From: Collinsella sp.
GTDB taxonomy: Bacteria; Actinomycetota; Coriobacteriia; Coriobacteriales; Coriobacteriaceae
DNA: 8,236 nt
Direction of reading: 5' to 3'
Assembly: GCA_031294825.1 (NCBI GenBank)
Contig: JAUMPM010000061.1
Span: 1 to 8,236, forward strand
This document shows positions 1 through 5,116 of the stretch, in pieces. Positions within the stretch are counted from its first letter, which is position 1. The number at the start of each line of letters is the position of its first letter. The position numbers and the translations under genes were made by a program. The notes beneath the pieces are model-generated. The model had not been told where the DNA came from, did no database searches, and saw only the letters and a program-made list of their open reading frames with translations.

Positions 1-719
1 CTCACGGGCCCGCACCCGTACATCGCCAGCAGCGCGGGGCAGTTCTCCTCCAGGGACGCCTCGATCGCGCGCTCCATGTCGAGCGCCGCGTCGCGCGCCG
101 CCGCCCACAGGTCCGCCAGCGCGCCGAGCGCGGCGCCCAGCGCGCCCTCGGCGCGCACGGAGGGGAGCTCCTCCATCAGCCTCGGCCCCGCCATCCCGCG
201 GAACCTCGACCTGAGCCCCTCCGGGGCGGTGGTGAGCAGCGACCTCGCGGTGTTGATCGCCGAGGTCCGCGCCTTCACCGCCCCGGAGCGCGCCGCGAGC
301 ATGCAGCGCACCCCGTCGACCCACCCGTCCTGGCTCTTGGGGGTCCCGAGCCTTGAGCCGGACATCGCCGCGCGGGCCGCCCTCTCCGCGTCCGACTCGT
401 CGCACTTTCCCTGCCCCGGGCGCCTCCTCTGCGTCCTCGCCGGGGAGAGCGCCTCGCGCACGGGCATCCCAAGCGACGCGAGGTGCCTGGTGAGGCCCGC
501 CCCGTAGGACGACGTCCCCTCCATCGCGACGCAGGCCGGCTCCCCGGCCGCCGCGATCGCCCCGGCGAGCGCCTCGTAGCCCGCCGCGTCGGCGGGGAAC
601 TGGCGGGACAGGACCTTGCGGCCCCTCCAGTCCAGGACGCACAGCCAGTGCGAGTCGGCGTGGGTGTCGACCCCGCAGAAGACCGGCCCGCGGGCGCCGG
701 GTGTCGATTCGTTTTGCAT
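1..719 (-). CDS. IS110-family transposase, C-terminus beyond the left window edge
   Basis: Read on the minus strand from ATG at 719, this frame is open to the window edge: 239 codons of a protein usually near 340-420 residues. It shows the N-terminal RuvC-like DEDD domain of IS110 recombinases: D18 in GVDTHADSH, E67 in MEGTSSYG, and D107/D110 in KCDESDAERAA. A helical linker follows (about 140-225). The last visible residues, LLAMYGCGPV, match the start of the C-terminal Transposase_20 domain, whose catalytic serine lies outside the window. These enzymes move the element without classical terminal inverted repeats, using a structured RNA from the element's non-coding end. The start is supported by GGAG six bases upstream of the ATG. 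GC content is higher than in the genes to the right, as expected of a mobile element. Intactness cannot be judged because the 3' end is missing. Confidence 0.93.
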   Translation of the reverse strand, partial: MQNESTPGARGPVFCGVDTHADSHWLCVLDWRGRKVLSRQFPADAAGYEALAGAIAAAGEPACVAMEGTSSYGAGLTRHLASLGMPVREALSPARTQRRRPGQGKCDESDAERAARAAMSGSRLGTPKSQDGWVDGVRCMLAARSGAVKARTSAINTARSLLTTAPEGLRSRFRGMAGPRLMEELPSVRAEGALGAALGALADLWAAARDAALDMERAIEASLEENCPALLAMYGCGPV

Positions 720-948
720 GTCTCGCTCCGTTCTTTCCGTGCTCGCCTGGACCGGGCAGACGGCACACTGACGGGGCGCGATAGAATGCGGTTGTTCGGG
801 TCCGCGGTATCGCTCCATGCTCCTATTAGGTCATGCGGCGGTCTCGGCTCGCCGCGGCCCGCGCGGGACATGTCAGGAAACGAGGGCAGCCCTGTGGGCG
901 CCAGCGGAATGTGGGGTCACCGCGCGGTCCGCATCTGATGGTGTCGAC
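720..948 (-). ncRNA. IS110 left-end leader, candidate bridge RNA
   Basis: About 230 non-coding bases separate a plausible promoter from the transposase start. In characterised IS110 elements this end encodes a bridge RNA that pairs with donor and target DNA. Visible structure on the minus strand: AGATGCGG (936 down to 929) can pair with CCGCATTCT (791 down to 783, one bulged base), enclosing most of the leader. Alternatively ATGCGG can pair with CCGCAT at 838-833. Short palindromes ACCGCGCGGT (919-928) and CCCGCGCGGG (858-867) lie inside. I could not identify the guide loops, and the element boundary is not certain, so the coordinates are approximate. Confidence 0.4.
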
Positions 949-979
949 GTCAATGGTATACGGGTGCACCATCGACGTC
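937..979. repeat. Subterminal inverted and direct repeats near the IS110 left end
   Basis: GATGGTG (937-943) and CACCATC (967-973) form a perfect 7-bp inverted repeat. Read on the minus strand the octamer GACGTCGA occurs twice, once in each half of the block. The block overlaps the proposed promoter, so it could be an operator, a recombinase-binding site or part of the RNA. The function is unknown. Confidence 0.55.
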
Positions 980-984
980 TTCAA
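955..984 (-). promoter_or_regulatory. Putative promoter of the IS110 leader and transposase
   Basis: On the minus strand TTGAAG (984-979) and TATACC (960-955) are 18 bases apart and could serve as -35 and -10. Transcription would start near 948, giving a leader of about 230 nt before the transposase. Each hexamer matches the sigma-70 consensus at only four of six positions, so this is tentative. Confidence 0.35.
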
Positions 985-1130
985 TACAGAAAATATCAGT
1001 GCGGAGTGTTCTGAAAACTAAGCCCGGCCCCCGCCTGCGGTGACTTGGTTGCGCGGCCTGCGATGGGGCCGTTGTTGGTTGGGGCCGCTGGGCTGATGTG
1101 GGGGCGCGTGGCCGTTGCGGGCCCTGGTCC

Positions 1131-1231
1131 CGGCGGCAGCTTCGGCGCTTCGCGCCTGCCGCCTATGGGGACTGCGGGGCGCGGCCGGCAGCTGCGGCGC
1201 GTTGCGCCTGCTGCCTGCGGGGACTTTGGGG
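1131..1231. repeat. Two diverged tandem 51-bp repeats, each with a stem-loop
   Basis: Copy 1 (1131-1180) and copy 2 (1181-1231) align over their full length with a few substitutions and small gaps. Each contains the same fold: an outer stem, an inner stem GGCGC/GCGCC and a three-base loop (TTC in copy 1, GTT in copy 2). In copy 2 the outer stem GGCAGC/GCTGCC (1187-1192 with 1210-1215) is perfect. Copy 1 can form GGCGGC/GCCGCC (1132-1137 with 1158-1163). The inner stem is identical in both copies, so the structure seems to be kept. Confidence 0.65.
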
Positions 1232-1260
1232 TCGATTGGGGTTGTCTGCACAATTCGCGG

Positions 1261-1287
1261 TATTATGTTGCGGAGTTTTGAAAGGAG
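1261..1287 (+). promoter_or_regulatory. ogt start signals: possible -10 and Shine-Dalgarno
   Basis: TATTAT at 1261-1266 could be a -10 hexamer, with no convincing -35 at normal spacing. AAAGGAG at 1281-1287 is a strong ribosome binding site six bases before the GTG at 1294, and it decides the choice of that start. Confidence 0.5.
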
Positions 1288-1293
1288 CCGCTG

Positions 1294-1872
1294 GTGGTCA
1301 CGACGACATTTGCCTCGCCTTTGGGCGAAATCTTGCTTGCCGCTGATGGCCGCGGTCTGACGGGGCTTTGGTTTGAGGGACAGGAGCACTTTGGCTCCAC
1401 GCTTCTCAAAGAAGATCCCGAACATGTTGAAGGCGCCGATGCAGTTTCTGGTGCTGGTGGCATGTCGTCGGTGAGTCCGGCAAATGGTGCGGCGTCTTCG
1501 GTGCTTGAGCGTTCCTGGGCTTGGCTGAATGCTTATTTTGCGGGGCAGGAGCCTCGGTTTACGCCGCCGTTGCATATGATTGGCACGGCATTTCAGCGTG
1601 AGGTTTGGTTTGAGCTGCTCTCTATCCCGCGTGGCGAGGTCGCTACGTATGGCGAGATCGCTCAGCGCGTTGCGGCTCGACATCGTGTGCCGGGAAATGA
1701 GGCACCCGTTGTGTCTCCCCGTGCCGTGGGGGCCGCGGTCGCGCGTAATCCCATTTCGATTATTGTGCCGTGCCATCGCGTGGTTGCCGCCGATGGTTCG
1801 CTCAACGGATATGCTGGCGGCCTCGACCGCAAGGAGTGGCTGCTGCGGCTTGAGGGCGCGTACGAGGAGTAA
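1294..1872 (+). CDS. ogt: Methylated-DNA--[protein]-cysteine S-methyltransferase
   Basis: This 192-residue protein repairs O6-alkylguanine (and O4-alkylthymine) by transferring the alkyl group irreversibly to its own cysteine. The active-site motif IVPCHRVV places that cysteine at 160. The DNA-binding half is typical: GTAFQREVW (97-105), the ATYGEIA segment (117-123), and RAVGAAVARNP (143-153), which carries the base-flipping arginine. NGYAGGLDRKEWLL (171-184) closes the domain. The N-terminal half (1-90) is shorter and carries a serine/alanine/glycine-rich insert at about 45-70, which is probably a disordered linker. Translation starts at GTG behind a strong AAAGGAG. It has no Ada-type zinc or AraC domain, so it is a stand-alone repair enzyme. 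No LexA-type box is seen upstream. It converges with the CLC gene across the REP-like repeats. Confidence 0.95.
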   Translation: MVTTTFASPLGEILLAADGRGLTGLWFEGQEHFGSTLLKEDPEHVEGADAVSGAGGMSSVSPANGAASSVLERSWAWLNAYFAGQEPRFTPPLHMIGTAFQREVWFELLSIPRGEVATYGEIAQRVAARHRVPGNEAPVVSPRAVGAAVARNPISIIVPCHRVVAADGSLNGYAGGLDRKEWLLRLEGAYEE

Positions 1873-1911
1873 CGCTCGAGCACTTTGCATAGCCAAGATG
1901 CCGTGAAAGAA

Positions 1912-2052
1912 CGGGACACGCTTTCCGAATGGAGGCTCAGACGGAAACCACGTCCCGGAATTCTGTTTTAAAGCGGGATGCGCTTTCCGAATGGCGTCCC
2001 GAGCGGAAACCGTGCCCCGGAATACAGCCTCAGAGTGGGACGCCGTTTCCGG
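1912..2052. repeat. Tandem 62-bp REP-like palindromic repeats (two copies plus a half copy)
   Basis: Copies begin at 1912, 1974 and 2036, exactly 62 bp apart. Each full unit is a 46-bp imperfect palindrome (1912-1957, 1974-2019) followed by a 16-bp spacer starting GAAT. The outer arms begin CGGGA or TGGGA and the inner arms TTTCCG/CGGAAA are identical, with a 14-base loop. As RNA, copy 1 pairs 13 of 16 positions and copy 2 pairs 14 of 16, counting G-U pairs. The third copy has only the left arm, TGGGACGCCGTTTCCG. The block lies between convergent genes, where it could terminate or protect both transcripts. Confidence 0.8.
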
Positions 2053-2078
2053 TTGAGACCACCTGCTTGGACATCTTT

Positions 2079-3329
2079 CTACGCCCGCTTCTGCAGGGCG
2101 TAGATGGACTTATCCATGTTGAACAGGTAAGCCACGACGCAGACAATAAAGAACATCGGCAAGTTGCCAAAGCCGAAGACTTCGCAGCCAATAAGGATGG
2201 GTGCGAGCAGTGTGTTGGTGGCGCTGCCAAAGACGGCGGCGTATCCCAGCGCGGCGCAGAGTTCGACGGGCATGCCGAGGATTCCGGCGAGCACGACGCC
2301 AAGGCTCGCTCCGATGGAGAACAACGGCGTCACCTCGCCACCCTGATATCCTGCGGCAAGCGTGGCGATGGTGAGTGCGAATTTGAGCGCCCAGTCCCAA
2401 GGCATGATGACAATCTTGCCGTTGTCGCCCAGCGCTGCCGATATCAGGTTTGTGCCAAGGCCACAGTATAGCCCCTGCCACAGTACGAACAGAATCGCTG
2501 ATAGCGCGATGCCCATAACGGCAATGCGCATATAAGGGTTGGGGAACAACCGCGCCGCAAGGGTCTTGGCATGCGCAAGGCACCAGGCAAAGGCGCCGCC
2601 TACCATGCCAAACGCGACGCCCAACACCGCAAGCCGTCCAAGACCGGGGAGGTCGAGCGCATACGAGGCGGTAACGGCGACTTCGAACTTCTCGAGTCCC
2701 AGGGCGCCGGAGGTCATACTTGCGGCGAGCGAGGCCGTAAGCGCGGGAAACAGCGCGCGGTATTCCATGCGTCCTGCGACCAGTACTTCGATAGCAAAGA
2801 CCGTGGCAGCAAGAGGCGTTCGAAAGAGCCCGGCAAAGCCAGCGGCCATACCAATGAGCAAAAACGTGTTGCCGGGGTTTCGGAAAGGTAGACGCCTGCC
2901 GATCCAGTGCGAGACGGTTGCACCAATCTGCACGGCCACGCCCTCGCGCCCCGCACTGCCGCCAAAGAGGTGCGTCCCCCACGTGCTCAACATAATGAGC
3001 GGCACCAAACGCGGGGAGATGGCGTCCTCGCGTCCGTGACCTACGTCAAATACCAGGCTCATGCCCCGATCGGTGCCTTTGCCCCAGGTGCGGTAGGAAA
3101 ATACGATGGCAAAGCCCATGAGGGCGAGGAAGGGAAGGAGCAGTGTGATGTGTTCGTCGCGGAAGGCGCCGATTGCCAGAAGCACGCGTCCAAAGAGTGC
3201 GCAGATGGCGCCAACGATGATGCCGATAGGGATTCCGACGGCACCCATAAGCACGAGGCCGCTATAGGTGTTGAGCAAGCGTTTGATTCTGCTCGATACG
3301 TTGCTTTCCGACATTTTGTTTTCCGACAC
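2079..3329 (-). CDS. CLC-family antiporter, likely fluoride/proton type (CLC-F)
   Basis: A 416-residue polytopic membrane protein of the CLC chloride channel/antiporter family. The gating glutamate is E129 in GSAGREGVAVQIG (124-136), equivalent to GREGP in chloride transporters but with valine in place of proline. The first selectivity motif GSGIP is absent; its region reads DVGHGREDAIS (95-105). The third motif is GGEVTPLF (330-337) instead of G-x-F-x-P, with E332 and T334 at the positions I recall as hallmarks of fluoride-exporting CLC-F proteins. The spacing from E129 to E332 also fits that branch. The likely job is to expel fluoride in exchange for protons; ordinary chloride transport is the alternative. 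The start is uncertain. GTG at 3329 is preceded by AGAGAG at very short spacing, and ATG at 3314 (residue 6) is preceded only by weak GGAAA. No known fluoride riboswitch is seen upstream. Confidence 0.88.
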   Translation of the reverse strand: MSENKMSESNVSSRIKRLLNTYSGLVLMGAVGIPIGIIVGAICALFGRVLLAIGAFRDEHITLLLPFLALMGFAIVFSYRTWGKGTDRGMSLVFDVGHGREDAISPRLVPLIMLSTWGTHLFGGSAGREGVAVQIGATVSHWIGRRLPFRNPGNTFLLIGMAAGFAGLFRTPLAATVFAIEVLVAGRMEYRALFPALTASLAASMTSGALGLEKFEVAVTASYALDLPGLGRLAVLGVAFGMVGGAFAWCLAHAKTLAARLFPNPYMRIAVMGIALSAILFVLWQGLYCGLGTNLISAALGDNGKIVIMPWDWALKFALTIATLAAGYQGGEVTPLFSIGASLGVVLAGILGMPVELCAALGYAAVFGSATNTLLAPILIGCEVFGFGNLPMFFIVCVVAYLFNMDKSIYALQKRA

Positions 3330-3343
3330 TTGCTCTCTTGATA

Positions 3344-3386
3344 GAAAAAGAGCTGGAGTTGCGCATCGTTGAGAGGCTTTCCAGCT
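3344..3386 (-). terminator. Terminator-like hairpin in the CLC leader (possible attenuator)
   Basis: On the minus strand AGCTGGA (3386-3380) pairs with TCCAGCT (3357-3351) and is followed by C and five T (3349-3345). It lies between a possible promoter and the CLC start, so either the CLC transcript reads through it or it controls entry. CTCTC in its 22-base loop (3375-3371) can pair instead with the downstream GAGAG near the start codon (3337-3333), giving mutually exclusive folds. The seven-pair stem and long loop keep this tentative. It may simply end the upstream GyrI-like transcript. Confidence 0.45.
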
Positions 3387-3399
3387 TTAGCAAAACAAA

Positions 3400-3426
3400 C
3401 TTATAAGATGCGACGGGCCGCGTCAA
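3400..3426 (-). promoter_or_regulatory. Possible promoter of the CLC gene
   Basis: TTGACG (3426-3421) and TATAAG (3405-3400) on the minus strand are good hexamers, but the 15-base spacer is shorter than the usual 17. A start near 3393 would give a leader of about 65 nt that includes the hairpin at 3344-3386. Confidence 0.35.
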
Positions 3427-3499
3427 GATAATTACCGGACGGCCTAGGAGGCGGCTGGTTGGCTGGCTTAAAACCTAGCGCGTGAAATGACGCTCCACG

Positions 3500-4138
3500 C
3501 TATTCAGCGCGCTTGATAGGATGACGAACCACGGTCTCTAGTTTCTCCGGCGCACACTTGCGTGGATCGGAGAGATAGATTTCGTGATGTAAACGGGTAT
3601 CTGAGAAGTCGGGGACATAGCCCTGCTCGGTCGTGTATTCATGCATAGCGTTTACGGTCGCCGGTTCGTTGTCGTAGGGCCCGGTGTGCATGCATTGAAC
3701 GCAGAGACCCTCGTCAACTTTAAGCAGCTCGACGGCGGAAAAGTCCAGTTTCTTTTTGTTCGTGGCTTCCGCGACTGCCCAGTCAAAGTCATCTCGGGTA
3801 ACGAAATCGGGCAGGCGGATACACGAGATAAAGTTGAAATCGTCCTTGCGTACATAATCGATGTCGCCGCTCGGGGAGTCTTGCCACCAGAAACCCTCGA
3901 GCGGCGGTACCACAAAGTCGAAATAGCCCTCGATACTCCTTGAGCCTTTCTTCGACATTTTGACGGTATAGGCGATGCCATAAAGCAGCGGCAGGGCGTT
4001 TTGATACTCGCCACCTTCGGTATTTGGGTCGCCCTTTCCGCGAACGGCAACGTAGCTCATAGGCGGGACAGTTACGATACTCGGCTTGCTTGCAGGTTTG
4101 TAGAACTCCTTGCATACCTTCTTAAAGTCGAACGCCAT
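3500..4138 (-). CDS. GyrI-like domain protein, probable small-molecule binding or hydrolysing
   Basis: This 212-residue soluble protein belongs to the GyrI-like (SbmC/GyrI small-molecule binding) superfamily. It is the longer form, with an N-terminal extension and conserved blocks IVTVPPMSYVAVRGKGDP (21-38), LPLLYGIAYTVKMSKKG (49-65), EGFWWQ (81-86), IRLPDFVT (107-114), GLCVQCMHTGPYDNEP (144-159) and HHEIYLSDPR (184-193). Two tryptophans (84, 85) and E186 would line the pocket. Some GyrI-like proteins bind gyrase inhibitors or drugs, and some hydrolyse the cyclopropane warheads of DNA-alkylating natural products. Which of these applies cannot be told from sequence. The start ATG follows AAAGGCGG at suitable distance. 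The gene is divergent from the ABC operon, and a perfect LexA-type palindrome lies at its promoter, implying induction by DNA damage. A weak hairpin, TAGCGTG with CACGC-G-CTA (3502-3476), overlaps its stop codon and is followed by GGTTTT. Confidence 0.88.
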   Translation of the reverse strand: MAFDFKKVCKEFYKPASKPSIVTVPPMSYVAVRGKGDPNTEGGEYQNALPLLYGIAYTVKMSKKGSRSIEGYFDFVVPPLEGFWWQDSPSGDIDYVRKDDFNFISCIRLPDFVTRDDFDWAVAEATNKKKLDFSAVELLKVDEGLCVQCMHTGPYDNEPATVNAMHEYTTEQGYVPDFSDTRLHHEIYLSDPRKCAPEKLETVVRHPIKRAE

Positions 4139-4179
4139 GTTGGCCGCCTTTCTGCGTATTGGTCTGCTTAGATAGCTGG

Positions 4180-4190
4180 ATCATATCATA
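4180..4190 (-). promoter_or_regulatory. Putative -10 elements of the GyrI-like gene
   Basis: Two overlapping TATGAT hexamers occur on the minus strand (4190-4185 and 4185-4180), each five of six to consensus. The -35 region then falls in or next to the palindrome at 4195-4208. The leader would be about 35-40 nt. Confidence 0.5.
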
Positions 4191-4194
4191 GAAA

Positions 4195-4208
4195 CGAACA
4201 GCTGTTCG
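4195..4208. promoter_or_regulatory. SOS (LexA) box, perfect palindrome
   Basis: CGAACAGCTGTTCG is a perfect 14-bp palindrome matching the CGAAC-N4-GTTCG core of Gram-positive and actinobacterial LexA boxes. It ends four bases upstream of the first -10 of the GyrI-like gene, where bound LexA would block RNA polymerase. It is about 200 bp from the ABC transporter start, so it more likely controls the GyrI-like gene alone. Confidence 0.72.
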
Positions 4209-4330
4209 AATGATTTGGCTGACAGATTGAGATGCGTGCGTTGTGTTTGGCGGTCGGCCTGACCCAATCGATGATTTCTCTGCCTCCCCGGCGCCTCATC
4301 TATAGCTGCCGTTTCCCCATATAAAACCTG

Positions 4331-4355
4331 CCAAAATGAACCTGTCCCTTTTTGG
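4331..4355. repeat. Short palindromic element with CCAAAA/TTTTGG ends
   Basis: CCAAAA (4331-4336) and TTTTGG (4350-4355) form six pairs around a 13-base centre containing CCTGTCCC. It lies about 55 bp before the ABC ATPase start. It could be a scattered REP-like repeat or an operator; one copy cannot decide. Confidence 0.35.
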
Positions 4356-4394
4356 TCGGTGCGAAATGGGTAATACTAAAGAGTTATCCGACCA
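4353..4394 (+). promoter_or_regulatory. Inverted repeat just before the ABC operon start
   Basis: TGGTCGG (4353-4359) and CCGACCA (4388-4394) are exact inverted copies. As RNA, GGGUAAU (4368-4374) can also pair with GUUAUCC (4383-4389) inside them. The structure ends four bases before GGGAA, so it could be a leader hairpin affecting translation or a split operator. Confidence 0.4.
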
Positions 4395-4409
4395 GATGGG
4401 AACCGATCG

Positions 4410-5111
<702 letters not shown>

Positions 5112-5116
5112 CGCCC

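Larger units (their letters stand above)
1018..1293. other. Gene-free G-rich intergenic stretch between the IS110 left end and ogt
   Basis: No reading frame here has a credible ribosome binding site or protein family. Both strands carry short open frames only because the DNA is GC-rich. The stretch contains a bulged hairpin, AGCCC-GGCCCC (1021-1031) against GGGGCC-GCT-GGGCT (1081-1094). It also has G-runs at 1065-1068, 1081-1084, 1090-1092 and 1100-1104 on the plus strand, the tandem repeats at 1131-1231, and the start signals of ogt at its right end. The exact IS110 boundary probably lies near its left edge but is not visible. Confidence 0.6.
4139..4409. other. Divergent intergenic region between the GyrI-like gene and the ABC operon
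   Basis: No gene is seen. The left third holds the promoter and SOS box of the GyrI-like gene. The right third holds the signals of the ABC operon: TATAAA at 4320-4325 is a possible -10 without a clear -35, GGGAA at 4398-4402 is a weak ribosome binding site, and two inverted repeats lie between them. The middle (about 4210-4310) has nothing recognisable. Confidence 0.5.

Noticed and set aside
275..871. Minus-strand open frame of 198 codons overlapping the transposase start
   Set aside because: It is in a different frame from the transposase and has an Arg/Ser/Pro-rich product typical of a GC-rich shadow. The DEDD motifs are in the frame starting at 719.
1001..1290. GCGGAGTGTTCTGAAAA (1001-1017) resembling GCGGAGTTTTGAAA (1270-1283) as a duplication flanking an insertion
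   Set aside because: The match is short and imperfect, and the second copy overlaps the ogt leader and ribosome binding site. Chance similarity cannot be excluded. I also found no convincing match between the IS110 leader and its flank that would mark a target guide.
1018..1896. Minus-strand open frame of 292 codons across the repeats and ogt
   Set aside because: It is antisense to a certain ogt gene, rich in Arg and His, and runs through intergenic repeats.
1912..2052. CRISPR array
   Set aside because: The repeats are long palindromes with a nearly constant 16-bp spacer that is itself partly conserved, and only two and a half copies exist. This fits REP-like repeats, not CRISPR.
3330..3499. 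Fluoride riboswitch upstream of the CLC gene
   Set aside because: I read the minus strand for the conserved GG-N-GATGG start and the downstream pseudoknot partner and found neither. A covariance search would be decisive.
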